From the NCBI RefSeq assembly GCF_902728235.1, contig NZ_CACVBO010000002.1:186001-250000 (forward strand): a stretch of 64,000 nucleotides of DNA, given 5' to 3'. Made by a program: the position numbers and the translations under genes. A model generated the notes under the pieces. The model ran no database searches. It was not told the DNA's origin and worked only from the letters and a program-made list of their open reading frames with translations. Below are positions 1 to 9,697 of this stretch, piece by piece. Within the stretch, counting starts at the first letter, position 1. The number at the start of each line of letters is the position of its first letter. Source of the stretch: Lentimonas sp. CC4. GTDB lineage: Bacteria > Verrucomicrobiota > Verrucomicrobiia > Opitutales > Coraliomargaritaceae.

Positions 1-852
1 CACCTTCTGCTCGCGGATCTCCTGCTGCTGCGCTTCGTCAACAAATTTAACGTTCAAGCCAGCCTTGTCGCAGGGGAATTCCTTCTCCACCCATGCTGGT
101 GCTTTGATGATCCAGTTGTGGTAGAGCTCGCCAACTACGACGAGGTTATCCTCGAAACCGATTTCCTCTTGAATCGCGCCAATCTTATCGCGTGGGAAGC
201 CTGGCACGATGCGGTCGACGAGCGTAGCGCAGAATGCACAGCTATTTTCCAACCAAGCGACAAACTCAGCACTGAGCCCCCAATTGGCGGCATGCTGTAA
301 CACGAGTTCATGTAGTCGGTCGGCATTGTCCTCAATTTGCTCACAGCAAATGATGATTAAGCCTTTGTCGGCAGCACCGTCGAATTTAGTGAAACGATGA
401 TGGAGTAGGGCAGTCATCTTGCCTGGGAAAGAAGGCTGCGGCTTCATATCAAGCGTCTCACCCTCTGCCCATTGAATGCCTGCTTCAGTCGTGTTAGACA
501 CGACGAAACGCACGTCTGGGCTTTGCACAAGAGCCTGATAGGCTTCGTATTCACTATATGGGTTCAGGCAACGGCTGATGCAATCGATCAACTCAACGCT
601 GCGCTTTGGCTCGCCATTCTCCATGCCTTCGAGGATCAGGTGGTAAAGCCCGTCCTGCCCATTAATCATGTCACCCAAACCTTGCGCGATTGGCTGCACC
701 ACTGCGACCGAGGAATCAAAGTCCAACTCTTGATTCATGCGTTGGATGATCCAATCCACGAATGCGCGTAGGAAGTTGCCTTCGCCGAATTAAATAATTC
801 GCTCAGGGCGTGTTGCTAAGTCAGGGAAATTACTGCGGTTGAGTGCTTTCAT
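1..852 (-). pseudogene. uxaB: Tagaturonate reductase (UxaB), 5' part, interrupted by a nonsense codon
   Basis: The reading frame from ATG at 852-850 runs to the window edge and encodes the N-terminal 284 codons of a mannitol-dehydrogenase-superfamily enzyme that interconverts D-tagaturonate and D-altronate with NAD(H). Family signatures are visible: TRPERII, then [13 protein letters not shown] (the nucleotide-binding glycine loop), [10 protein letters not shown] and [14 protein letters not shown]. Codon 21 is TAA (bases 792-790), exactly where relatives carry Gln in IIQFGEGNF, so CAA to TAA is the simplest explanation. The rest of the frame is clean. The next in-frame ATG lies after the glycine loop, so a restart would probably make a dead protein. 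It lies 180 bp downstream of the AKR/UxaE chimera on the same strand. The C-terminal part is outside the window. Family call is confident; whether the stop is biological or a sequencing error cannot be decided here. Confidence 0.85.
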
Positions 853-1033
853 AAAAAAATAGGTCTTTTTGTCAGATTGGTAGGGGTGCTATTTGCGGCA
901 CCCGCGAGCGTTGGAGGCGTTACAAAACTTCGTGCGCGTGTGGCCTTTGCGCGGTCTTCGCAAGCAAACCCCCTACGTTGGAGACGCTAAATACCTCGAA
1001 TTCGCTTTCACTAATCAGGACGTGTTCTAAATG

Positions 1034-2497
1034 TTATTTGCCAAAGATCGGCTGGATGTGACGATCCCATATGTTGTCCGTAACGTTTCTGGCAATGATG
1101 GCTTCGTTCGCTTTGAGTGCGTCTGTGTAGCGATCTTTCATTTCGGCTGCGACTTTGAAGCCGACGTGAATGAGCTGGCGGAAGTTGAGATTGTAATCCG
1201 CGTTGCTTTGAACGTGGCGGAGTGTGTTGACGTATTTTTCGGAGTCCCAGCCGTTCACTTCCTCAGGAGTGGGTAGCTTCGACTTGTCGATATCGATCAC
1301 GGTCGCATACGGGCCGGTCAGTTCATCGAAGCGTCCATGGGCACCGGCGTAGATTTCTTTGGCGATGGTTAGGGCTTCACCGTCGGCCTCTGCTAAACCG
1401 ATGACTTCTTCGAGCCATGTGGTGCCAGCTGTCTTTACGTGTAGCCCTGCGTCGTGCTTGGCGATTAGCTTCTTGATGATCGGGTAGATCGAGAATTTGT
1501 CTGATCCGGAGTGCACGCTGAGCTTCAATGTTTCAGGTAGGCCGAACTCTTTAATTGCGTAAGCGATCACGTAGAGATCTTCGTCGAATTCTTTTTCGAA
1601 TTGCACGAGGTCGCCGACGTAGTCGACACCCTTGTTAAAGCGGCCAGTGAATTTCGGTGCGATGGTCTGCGCAGGAATACCTTCGGCGGCGATCATCGAA
1701 AGGATGAGGAAAAGGTCGATCGGTGTCTGCGGCAGATCGGTTTCGTCGATGATTTGATAGTCGAAATATTTTCCGCCGATCAGGAAGCCGGCGTTGAAGA
1801 CGGCAGAGTTGATAATGGTGATGTCTGCGGCATGTAGCTCCTCCATGAAATCCATTACTTCCTTCGGATGCGTGAGCAGGGTGAAGCTGTTGGCCAGCAT
1901 GACCCAGTCGAGCGAGACGCCGTCGTCGAAGAGGCGTTTAATAATCTTCCAGTCTTTGGAGCCCACGCCGATGCCTTTGGCTTTTCCGGCCTTGCGTAGC
2001 TCGGTCAATGCTTTGTAGGCACCGAGGATGTCTTCGTAGCGTTGAGCAGCATTGTATTCGGAGTCTGCTGCGGCCAAATATTCGTCGGGGTCGTGGACGG
2101 AGAGAAGCTCTGCGTCATAGTCGCCGAGTAGGGCATTGCCCTGTTCGTAACATTCAAGGATGCCATCGTAGCTGATGCATTGCTCAGCGTCGTGTTCGAG
2201 GCCAAACCACGCGCCCTGCTCAAACGTTGGCTCCGGAGTGGTAAGCGGTGTGCGCTTCCAGCCGAGCTTGTTACTGATCAGCACATCGCTTCGATCTACG
2301 CTTAATTTTTTCAAGTAGCGCCCGATGTTTTCAAGGGCGAGGCCCGCGCCGTATTTGCCAGCGGAGTCAATGATTGTGTTGGACTGATGTTCGAGCCAGT
2401 TAGCGACGATATCGTGCTTAGTGGATTCGGGGACGACTTCGTAGAGGTTCCCGAGCGCGCTGGAACCAAAAATAATTTTAGGAAACTGTATATTCAT
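1034..2497 (-). CDS. Chimeric protein: aldo/keto reductase N-terminus fused to tagaturonate epimerase (UxaE) C-terminus
   Basis: Residues 1 to about 247 follow aldo/keto reductases of the L-fucose / D-threo-aldose dehydrogenase type, with the catalytic tetrad visible as Asp44, Tyr49 (DSAGKYG), Lys77 (ISNKLGW) and His135 (SVHDPDEY). The AKR fold stops at [15 protein letters not shown], before the last strand and helix, so roughly 80 residues of a 320-340 residue AKR are missing. From about residue 255 the sequence switches to what I recognise as the C-terminal half of UxaE tagaturonate/fructuronate epimerases ([44 protein letters not shown]). The UxaE N-terminal half is absent. The frame is open throughout. 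An in-frame deletion joining two neighbouring genes would explain this. Adjacent uxaB supports a hexuronate locus. Activity of either half is doubtful. Confidence 0.75.
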   Translation of the reverse strand: MNIQFPKIIFGSSALGNLYEVVPESTKHDIVANWLEHQSNTIIDSAGKYGAGLALENIGRYLKKLSVDRSDVLISNKLGWKRTPLTTPEPTFEQGAWFGLEHDAEQCISYDGILECYEQGNALLGDYDAELLSVHDPDEYLAAADSEYNAAQRYEDILGAYKALTELRKAGKAKGIGVGSKDWKIIKRLFDDGVSLDWVMLANSFTLLTHPKEVMDFMEELHAADITIINSAVFNAGFLIGGKYFDYQIIDETDLPQTPIDLFLILSMIAAEGIPAQTIAPKFTGRFNKGVDYVGDLVQFEKEFDEDLYVIAYAIKEFGLPETLKLSVHSGSDKFSIYPIIKKLIAKHDAGLHVKTAGTTWLEEVIGLAEADGEALTIAKEIYAGAHGRFDELTGPYATVIDIDKSKLPTPEEVNGWDSEKYVNTLRHVQSNADYNLNFRQLIHVGFKVAAEMKDRYTDALKANEAIIARNVTDNIWDRHIQPIFGK

Positions 2498-2547
2498 GTC
2501 TCGAAAGGGGGAATGGGGATGCTCTTGATGTCACATCAGATTCGAAT

Positions 2548-2580
2548 AATCGAATGTGTGTTATGCTTTTTTAGTATCGC
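2548..2580 (-). promoter_or_regulatory. Recurrent ~30-bp operator-like motif, site 1
   Basis: Read on the minus strand the site contains ACTAAAAAAGCATAACACAC followed by ATTCG, close to the site at 45478 (ACGTAAAAAGCATACACAA then TCTCG). It lies about 100 bp upstream of the interrupted AraC-type gene and has the orientation rule of the family: the motif reads away from the gene it precedes. It is a weaker member than most. Confidence 0.45.
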
Positions 2581-2675
2581 ACTTTATTAGCCATCTGATG
2601 GATATAATAGACGGTTATATTGCTTTGTGCCATATGTGCGCTTGACCAATACATGTATATTCATGACCTGTAGGT

Positions 2676-3542
2676 GTGGTCATTTTGTATGATGAGAGAG
2701 TCTCCGTCGATCCGCAGTTATCGAAATACTGCTTTATCGAAACGAATCCAGATATGTCGGTCTCGGGATTCGGGGTCGCATTGGTCGGATTTGATAAGAC
2801 GTTGCCAGAGTATTCGATAGATCGCTCTGACTTTGAATGAGTCGGGCTGGAGTATGTGGTCGAGGGAGAGGGCAGTGTGGTTCTTGGAGGGCAGACGTAT
2901 CCACTGCGGCGACAGTCCTTTTTTATTTACGGGCCGGGGATGCCGCATGCGATTTCGAATGATCCAGATCGGCCGATGTCGAAATTTTTTGTCGATTTCT
3001 ATGGAGATGAGGCGGTGCGCGCGCTTTCCGCTCTGGGCTTGAAAGTCGGGATGCATTTTGAGTCGGCCTTGGATAATAGACTCCCAGTGCTATTCGAAGG
3101 CTTATTGAAAGATGCGGAGCGTGGTAGTGGCGCAATGAGCACGCTTGAACTCTCCGTTCGATTAATTTTATCAGTTCTTGCGAATGAAAGTCAGCGCGAA
3201 GTCTTGCAGACTGATCATGCATACCAGTCTTACTTGCGTTGTAGGGATTACATCGAGGCTCGCTACACGGATGCTGGTAATGTTGCAGACTTCGCGGCCG
3301 ATTTGAATATCAGCAGTGCGTATCTATCACGCTTATTTAAGAGGTATAGCAAAGAAACGCCTTATCAGCTATTGCTGCGCATGCGGATGACCTACGCGGG
3401 GAACTTACTCGTAGCGACGCGCCAATCGGTGCAACAAGTTGCAGACGCATCTGGATTTCAAGATCCCTTTCACTTCTCGCATCGATTCAAGCAGTATTTC
3501 GGAGTCTCACCTCGGGCATTTAAGCAGCGCTATCAGAGATGA
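2676..3542 (+). pseudogene. AraC-family transcriptional regulator interrupted by in-frame TGA
   Basis: The C-terminal half is a standard AraC double helix-turn-helix (IEARYTDAGNVADFAADLNI, then AYLSRLFKRYSKETPYQLLL and FHFSHRFKQYFGVSPRAFK). The upstream part is a cupin-like sensor with LEYVVEGEGSVVLGGQTYPL. In the same frame, coding sequence continues upstream of the 228-residue open segment that starts with GTG at 2856. It reads DMSVSGFGVALVGFDKTLPE and IDRSDFE, but TGA at 2838-2840 interrupts it. The true start is probably GTG 2676 or TTG 2685. In relatives the stop position sits in a short loop (F-x-x-x-x-LE), so one substitution would explain it. A GTG restart at 2856 would keep most of the sensor and all of the DNA-binding domain. 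It sits directly before the first sulfatase of the region and could have been a local regulator. Confidence 0.75.
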
Positions 3543-3550
3543 GTTCGATC

Positions 3551-3582
3551 AATGGCAAAAAGGAGTATATATTATACGCATA
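3551..3582 (-). promoter_or_regulatory. Recurrent ~30-bp operator-like motif, site 2
   Basis: On the minus strand the site reads TATGCGTATAATATATACTC then CTTTTTGCCA, nearly the same as the site at 25909 (TTGCGTATAAAAAATACTC then AGTTGTGTCA). It lies about 115 bp upstream of the sulfatase at 3698. Confidence 0.65.
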
Positions 3583-3697
3583 GATACATATTACCTGCTC
3601 AGATATCTGCTAAACTACGCTCTCGTGATCGGTCTAGCCGTGAAATCTCTCTGATTGATCATCGAATCACAGCTCTGTCTCCTCTTAGAATCGATAG

Positions 3698-5242
3698 ATG
3701 AACCACTTCTCTTGCAAACTACCAACACTACTCCTCGTTGCGGCACTCTCTTTTAGTTCTGCATGGGGTGCCTCCTCTGACAAACAGCCAACGACGGCGG
3801 CACGGCCGAATATCCTCTTCTGTATCGCCGATGATGCATCGATGCGCACCTTTGGTGCCTATGGTGGGACGACGATTGAGACGCCTGCATTCGACCGCCT
3901 CGCCGCAGAAGGTGCGTTGTTTGAAAACGCTTATAACTGTAATCCCAAGTGTGCGCCTGCGCGTGCGTGTCTGGTGACTGGTATGTTTAGTTGGCAATTG
4001 AAGGAAGCAGGGAACCACTTTTCTCATTTTCCGTCAGAATTCGCTTTCTATCCACACTTGCTCATGGAAGCAGGATTTCATGTCGGCGTAACGGGTAAGG
4101 GATGGGGGCCTGGCACTTACGAGACGAAGCACAATCCTGCTGGACCTGCCTATGATGAGATCAAACTGAAGGCTCCGTATAAAAGTATGAGCAACGTCGA
4201 TTACGGTGCTAATTTTGCGGCCTTTCTCGACGAAAAGCCTGCGGATGCACCTTTTTGCTTTTGGTTTGGCACCTTCGAGCCACATCGGGCCTACGAAAAA
4301 GGCGCATGGAAAAAAGCCGGAATGAAATTGGAAGACGCCGTCGTGCCGCCATATTTTCCCGACAATGCAGTGGTGCGAGGTGATCTACTCGATTACGCGA
4401 ACGAAGTCAGCTGGTTTGACTTGCACCTCGGCAAGGCCATTGCAGCGCTGGAGGAACGTGGGCTACTGGAAAACACTTTGATTATCGTGACCTCTGATCA
4501 TGGTATGCCGTTTCCTCGTATCAAAGGCCAGATTTACGAAGAAGGGGTGCATGTGCCGATGGTTGCTTATTGGAAAGGTGTCATTCAGCCCGGTCGTGTG
4601 ATTGAAGACTTTGTTAATTTTCCCGATGTCGCTCCGACTTTTCTGGAAGCTGTCGGCTACGAATTGCATCCGCAAATGACAGGGAAAAGCTTTCTTGATG
4701 TGTTGCGTGCCCCTGAGTCTGGTCAAATCGATCCGACCCGCGACCACGTGCTACTCGGTAAAGAGCGTCATGATACTGGCACGGCCAGCGAAGACGGCAC
4801 GGATCTTTCTTTTCCAGTGCGTGCGATTCGCACGAAAGAGTTTCTGTATGTGCACAACATCAAGCCCGACCTCTGGCCGGCAGGAAATCCCGAATACGGC
4901 TGGCGCAATACTGACAATTCCCCGACAAAAAGCTATCTGACGAACCTGAAGCCTGGTGATGCAGAATATTCCTTCTATGAGATGAGCTTTGGTAAACGTG
5001 CCGAAGAAGAGTTGTATCAAATTCAAAAAGACCCGGATTGCATGACTAACCTGGCAAGCAACCCAGAATACACAGCCGTTATCGCAAAGCTACGTAAGCA
5101 AATGGAATCCGAATTGATCGAGCAGAAAGATCCGCGCACGCTAGGTGAAGGCGATGTTTTTGATGCGTATCCTTACGTCGGCAGGCAACTGGACTACAAA
5201 ACGGGAAAGACCATCGCGCCTAAGAGGCCTAAGCAGAAGTAA
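3698..5242 (+). CDS. Secreted family S1 sulfatase
   Basis: A 514-residue alkaline-phosphatase-superfamily sulfatase. It has a signal peptide (residues 1-25, ending AWGA), the metal-binding start RPNILFCIADDA, and the formylglycine motif C85-A-P-A-R89 within CNPKCAPARACLVTG. A second metal-site segment is TSDHGMPFPR, and the C-terminal subdomain contains ELYQIQKDPDCMTNLASNPE, typical of the family. The Cys must be oxidised by a maturase to become active; none is encoded in the window. The protein should act in the periplasm on sulfate esters of a polysaccharide or its oligosaccharides. It heads a run of three plus-strand genes with the GH150-like protein and a second sulfatase. The exact sulfate position cannot be read from sequence. 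Confidence 0.95.
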   Translation: MNHFSCKLPTLLLVAALSFSSAWGASSDKQPTTAARPNILFCIADDASMRTFGAYGGTTIETPAFDRLAAEGALFENAYNCNPKCAPARACLVTGMFSWQLKEAGNHFSHFPSEFAFYPHLLMEAGFHVGVTGKGWGPGTYETKHNPAGPAYDEIKLKAPYKSMSNVDYGANFAAFLDEKPADAPFCFWFGTFEPHRAYEKGAWKKAGMKLEDAVVPPYFPDNAVVRGDLLDYANEVSWFDLHLGKAIAALEERGLLENTLIIVTSDHGMPFPRIKGQIYEEGVHVPMVAYWKGVIQPGRVIEDFVNFPDVAPTFLEAVGYELHPQMTGKSFLDVLRAPESGQIDPTRDHVLLGKERHDTGTASEDGTDLSFPVRAIRTKEFLYVHNIKPDLWPAGNPEYGWRNTDNSPTKSYLTNLKPGDAEYSFYEMSFGKRAEEELYQIQKDPDCMTNLASNPEYTAVIAKLRKQMESELIEQKDPRTLGEGDVFDAYPYVGRQLDYKTGKTIAPKRPKQK

Positions 5243-5380
5243 GTGGGATGACTCCGCGTTACAGGGCTCCATGGCTCAAGCGGAGGAATTTCATGCGGAT
5301 ATGTGTATATCCATGTTTCTCTAATGCTGTATATTGCGGGCATGTTTAAACGATACCCCTCCCTTTCTACAAAGAAGAAT

Positions 5381-8179
5381 ATGATCTTTAATTTCCCTTA
5401 CTCCAAAGTCTTTTACTCCATATGCCTAGTGCTGTGCCTTTGTTCCGCCTCGGCAGGCGAAGCATTAAAAAGCATCGAGACGGGGCATACGATCATGAAG
5501 GTTCGTAGTGCGAGTGCAGACGGTGCGCCCTTTATTGTCGCCAGCACGTATGAGGGCACGGTTCTGGGTGTTCGTTATGATGGTTCGATTGGTTGGTCGC
5601 AGCCGCTGTCTGGCTACATGAATCACGATATCTGGTGCGAAGATCTGACGAACGATGGTAACGATGAGATCTTGATCGCGAATGCGGACGGAGCGATTTA
5701 TTGCTTGAGCGCCAGAGGCAACATTCTCTGGGAGTTTAAACCCAATGAGGGAGGCCACGTGCCGCCGATGTATGCGGTCTGCGTGATTCGTGATGCGAAA
5801 CAAATTCCGTATGTCGTCTGCGGTGGCTTCGATAAGAGCTTTTACTACTTACTGGCGAATGGGAAAGTCGTGAAAGAAGTTAAGTCGCGGGATTACTCCA
5901 CGATTCGACCTTTTGGGCCGGGTGCGTCGCATCTTCCGAAGGTGAATGTGCATACGATCAATTTCCTGCGCCCAGTCCCACAACCAGACGGTTCTGACGT
6001 GCTCGCGATGCATGCCTCCAATAATCACATGCAGGGCCGGGGGGCGATTTATCAATTTAAGCCACTCGCTGATCAGCCTTATATGGATTCCGGTAAGCTG
6101 CAGGTGCCTACCGTCGTGGGCGATTTTAATGTCTGCGATCCTGATGGCGATGGCGCGTATGAAATCCTGCTCGGCACGTCTTGGTTGGGGAAAGATGCGA
6201 TGACGATTTACGATCCAAAGACTGCTAAAGTGAGTTCCTATAATCTAAAGAAAATCGGATCGGCAGGATACCGAGTGACGCAATCCGTGACTATTCCAGA
6301 TGGAGAGAGCTTTCGCTACCTGATGCTGAGTGGGAATTACCTCGTGACGGTTGCGCCGGATTTGAGTGCGAAGTCGGAGCGGAAAATTAATGGTAAATAT
6401 GCTTACAATGATGTGTGGCAAGATGCCACCGGGCGACTACTGCTCGCGAGTAGCCAGAGTGGAGGCAGCTGCATTCACATTCTAGATACGACACAATCCG
6501 GTTGGCAGGATGCTTTCGTTCACCTCGACCCTCCAGGCAAGATCCAAGCGATCCTTAAGAATACAGAGGAGGCGCGCCAGCAACTCGCATCCTTCGAGAA
6601 GCCGGCTTGGGAGCGTGAGCCGATTCCTGTCTATTCGACATGGGCCAAGAAGAAGGGGATTGCTAAGGACAGATTGGTTCAGGACTTGATCGAGCACTAC
6701 GACAGCCCCGTGTTCCTCAATAGCTGCAGTTCGAATAAGGAGAATTGGGATCGTTCATCCATGCCGAGCGAGATCTACCGCAATAAGCGTGATCGCCGCA
6801 TGAAATATGTTCTCACGCAGCAGCAGGTGTTGGATAAACTGATTCCGAATTATGAAGATGCCCCCGGGATTGCGTATTGGGTGGGGCATGGCAATGACCC
6901 GTATATGTATCAACTCGAGACGACAAAGAAAGTGCTCGACGCGGCAAACGGTAAAAAGACCGTCCTGATTCTGCCTGAATTGTCCGATACATTTGGTGAG
7001 GCGGGGTATGTGATCGGTGATTTATTTAATCCATTGGCAGAGTATGCCGCAGAGAATAACGCCAATATATTCTTCCGTTCGAAGAATGTCTTCTGGCAGG
7101 GGGATATCTACCTGCCAGAGTGGAGCAACGTCGTCTCAGGACGATTTGCCAAGTCCGTTGTGCCTTCGATGGAAGAGACGACGGATCGCACCATGGAGCT
7201 GAGCCTCGTCGGGCGCATGGGGCTCTGGGCGAGCGGGGCAGTGGATGCATGGGGAATGCGTTGCTCACGCGACAACCCGAGTTTTGATCGCAGTCGGCAG
7301 CATTCTTATCAACGCTTACCGAATCATTTCCTACGCACGATGGTCTTCAGTTTGGCCAACGGTTCATCCTATATGAACAATACCTATGTCGATATGGATC
7401 ATATGGGATTGGCTCTGGAGCTGGTCGCTAAAGGGGCGCTCTTCGTGCCTAAGCGCGAAGAGATCGTCAGTTTCTCGCCAGTTCATCTCAGTATGAAGAC
7501 ACCTGATGAGCATTATTTATCCAATGCCGTGAACCATAAGGTGACGACTTACTACGATCGTGACTTTGAGGAGCAGAACCCCTTTGTTTTCGGTCGCACC
7601 AATGCCGTGTGGCCTGCGGCGCCGAATACGGAGTGGGACTTTTCGCGCTATGCCGCAGGTGTCGCAGATCGTCGGCAGCATTTCATTCCGCCGTATCCTA
7701 GGGGCACCGTGCTGATTACGCCGCCGCAAGCAGGTGTGTTTGCCGATTTAGACGCGCCACGCGGTCAGATGGTGGATCACTTGCATCCTCTGTATCGCGA
7801 TATCATGCAGGAGTTTATCACCGACGGTCGCCATTACTATTCGGCGGATGGGAAACAAACGTATGCGGCCGACGAATACTACCAGACCGTGGCCGCTGCG
7901 ATTGAGCAGGGCAAAGCACAACTGCCTCTAACCGTTGCGGGCGACGTGGCATGGGTTGCAGCACAATCCGCAGATAATCACTTGCGCTTAACGCTCGTCG
8001 ACAGTGGCTATCTCAATCCACAGGCACGCACGGCACTGGTGCAATTTCACGCGGTCAAACCCATTAAGATCACCGATGTATTGACAGGAGAGCGTCTCGA
8101 AATGACGAATGCGGATTCCGCTGCAATTGACGTGCCGCTGGGGCTGTTCCGTTTGATCGATATCGAATTTACCAAGTAA
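5381..8179 (+). CDS. Putative lambda-carrageenase (GH150-like), secreted; paralog A
   Basis: The frame is open from 5303, but ATG 5381 is preferred. It has an AAGAAG Shine-Dalgarno-like stretch 4-9 bp upstream and begins a clean signal peptide (MIFNFPYSKVFYSICLVLC, cut near ASA-G), giving 932 residues. Residues ~30-390 form a beta-propeller of PQQ/FG-GAP type repeats (DLTNDGNDEILIANADG, IYCLSARGNILWEF). Residues ~410-932 form a domain shared with the proteins at 21886 and 29597. Its invariant blocks include YWVGHGNDPYMY (~500), VPSMEETTDRTMELS (~595) and RDNPSFDR (~630). Length near 940, N-terminal propeller and a unique C-terminal domain match what is known of GH150 lambda-carrageenase. Nearby GH110, GH2 and sulfatases agree. 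No similarity search was possible, so the family name is an inference. The next sulfatase starts 3 bp after its stop, so the two are co-transcribed. Confidence 0.65.
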   Translation: MIFNFPYSKVFYSICLVLCLCSASAGEALKSIETGHTIMKVRSASADGAPFIVASTYEGTVLGVRYDGSIGWSQPLSGYMNHDIWCEDLTNDGNDEILIANADGAIYCLSARGNILWEFKPNEGGHVPPMYAVCVIRDAKQIPYVVCGGFDKSFYYLLANGKVVKEVKSRDYSTIRPFGPGASHLPKVNVHTINFLRPVPQPDGSDVLAMHASNNHMQGRGAIYQFKPLADQPYMDSGKLQVPTVVGDFNVCDPDGDGAYEILLGTSWLGKDAMTIYDPKTAKVSSYNLKKIGSAGYRVTQSVTIPDGESFRYLMLSGNYLVTVAPDLSAKSERKINGKYAYNDVWQDATGRLLLASSQSGGSCIHILDTTQSGWQDAFVHLDPPGKIQAILKNTEEARQQLASFEKPAWEREPIPVYSTWAKKKGIAKDRLVQDLIEHYDSPVFLNSCSSNKENWDRSSMPSEIYRNKRDRRMKYVLTQQQVLDKLIPNYEDAPGIAYWVGHGNDPYMYQLETTKKVLDAANGKKTVLILPELSDTFGEAGYVIGDLFNPLAEYAAENNANIFFRSKNVFWQGDIYLPEWSNVVSGRFAKSVVPSMEETTDRTMELSLVGRMGLWASGAVDAWGMRCSRDNPSFDRSRQHSYQRLPNHFLRTMVFSLANGSSYMNNTYVDMDHMGLALELVAKGALFVPKREEIVSFSPVHLSMKTPDEHYLSNAVNHKVTTYYDRDFEEQNPFVFGRTNAVWPAAPNTEWDFSRYAAGVADRRQHFIPPYPRGTVLITPPQAGVFADLDAPRGQMVDHLHPLYRDIMQEFITDGRHYYSADGKQTYAADEYYQTVAAAIEQGKAQLPLTVAGDVAWVAAQSADNHLRLTLVDSGYLNPQARTALVQFHAVKPIKITDVLTGERLEMTNADSAAIDVPLGLFRLIDIEFTK

Positions 8180-8182
8180 CAC

Positions 8183-9682
8183 ATGAAAACCATACATATA
8201 CTCGCGACACTGCTCACTATGATCGCCGCACTACAGGCACAGGCGGCAAAGCCGAATGTCGTGGTCATCATGGCGGATGATATAGGCCTAGGCGATTTGA
8301 GCCACTACGCGAATTTGGCAGGTGTCGAGCCCGTCGTGGAGACGCCGAATCTGGATCGCTTAATTGGCGAAGGCATGAGCTTTACCGATGCGCACTCCCC
8401 GGCCTCGCTCTGTGCCCCGAGTCGTTTCTCGATGATGACCGGGAATTACTCTTATAGGAACTCCCGTCCATGGGGTGTCTGGGGAGCCGAAGGTAGTGCG
8501 CTCATTGATCCGGATTTCACGACCGTGGCGCGTATCGCGAAGGCTGGCGGCTATCATACCGCGTTTTTCGGCAAATGGGGGCTCGGTGGTTCATGGTTGA
8601 GTAAGAAGCAGGTGGACTACACCGCCGAGGAGGCTGGGCCGTTGAGTTTTGGATTTGATTACGCGATGGCTTTACCGCAAGGCATTCAAAGCCATCCCTA
8701 TGCATTTTATGAGAATCGTGAGTGGGTGAAGTTTAAGCCAGATTCTGTGCTGGCGAACGTGACACATGAGCACGCGGGGTATGAGGCACCTAAGCCTCTC
8801 GGCAAAGGGAAGAAGAAATCCGCGAAGCATCGTGACTATGGAGGCATCGGTGATTCGAACTGGGATCCGGTTCTGACGGGGCCAATGCTTGTTGCTAAGG
8901 CCGTCAGCTACATTGATCGGCAATCAGCAGAGGAGCCGTTTTATATGTATTACTGCAGTCAGGCGGTGCACTTGCCGCATACGCCTCCGGCGGAACTCGA
9001 CGGCGTGAAAATTGCCGGCAGCACGGCAGGGGTGCATGGAGACATGATTCTCGAGCTTGATGTTCAGGTCGGTATGATAGTGAAAGCGTTGAAGGCGAAG
9101 GGGCTCTATGAGAATACACTCCTGATTTTCACTTCCGATAATGGCGGCCTTTCGATGACACGTGGGTTTAATTCCAGTCTCGAATTAGAGGGTAAGAAAG
9201 GCTCGATCTCAGAGGGAGGTCACCGCGTGCCATTCGTCGCGGTGTGGCCCGGGAAGATTCAAGCAGGCGTAGTGTCGGCGGAGTCGATCGTCGGTCACGA
9301 TACCGTCGCTACGATTGCTGCCTTGGCTGAGCAACCGATTGATCGGTCGATAGTTATGGACTCGACAAATTTGTTGCCAGTCTTTCTCGGAGAGTCAGAA
9401 GCGCCGGCGCATCAATATTTAATGCATCAATCCAAAGGGGGCAGCGCGGGGCCATTTTATGCACTGCGTGAGGGTGCCTGGAAATTGGTGATTAAAGCCG
9501 AGAATGAGAAGAGTTTGGAGAATCTGCAGCCATACGCTTTGTATCACCTCGAAGATAATTTGAGTGAGGATAGCGATCAGAATCTACTCAAGAACCCAGA
9601 GTATCGGGAGCGCACCGAGCGCATGCTGAAGACCTATCAAGACCTGCGCGTTAGCGGCGCACCGACTGCGGTTGACCGTTAA
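8183..9682 (+). CDS. Secreted family S1 sulfatase
   Basis: 499 residues with signal peptide (1-21, ending LQAQAA), metal-binding KPNVVVIMADDIGLGD, formylglycine motif C77-A-P-S-R81 (ASLCAPSRFSMMTG), GKWGLGG, and TSDNGGLSMTRGF as the second metal site. The insert EAPKPLGKGKKKSAKHRDYG (around residue 200) is unusually basic. The gene begins 3 bp after the stop of GH150-like paralog A, indicating translational coupling and a shared substrate. Its 3' end converges with the DUF1080 gene, 15 bp away, and no terminator hairpin is evident between them. Confidence 0.95.
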   Translation: MKTIHILATLLTMIAALQAQAAKPNVVVIMADDIGLGDLSHYANLAGVEPVVETPNLDRLIGEGMSFTDAHSPASLCAPSRFSMMTGNYSYRNSRPWGVWGAEGSALIDPDFTTVARIAKAGGYHTAFFGKWGLGGSWLSKKQVDYTAEEAGPLSFGFDYAMALPQGIQSHPYAFYENREWVKFKPDSVLANVTHEHAGYEAPKPLGKGKKKSAKHRDYGGIGDSNWDPVLTGPMLVAKAVSYIDRQSAEEPFYMYYCSQAVHLPHTPPAELDGVKIAGSTAGVHGDMILELDVQVGMIVKALKAKGLYENTLLIFTSDNGGLSMTRGFNSSLELEGKKGSISEGGHRVPFVAVWPGKIQAGVVSAESIVGHDTVATIAALAEQPIDRSIVMDSTNLLPVFLGESEAPAHQYLMHQSKGGSAGPFYALREGAWKLVIKAENEKSLENLQPYALYHLEDNLSEDSDQNLLKNPEYRERTERMLKTYQDLRVSGAPTAVDR

Positions 9683-9697
9683 GCGGATGATCTGGCC

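Noticed and set aside
2838-2840. TGA read as selenocysteine in the AraC gene
   Set aside because: AraC regulators are not selenoproteins, no SECIS-like hairpin stands out, and a neighbouring gene carries an ordinary nonsense TAA.
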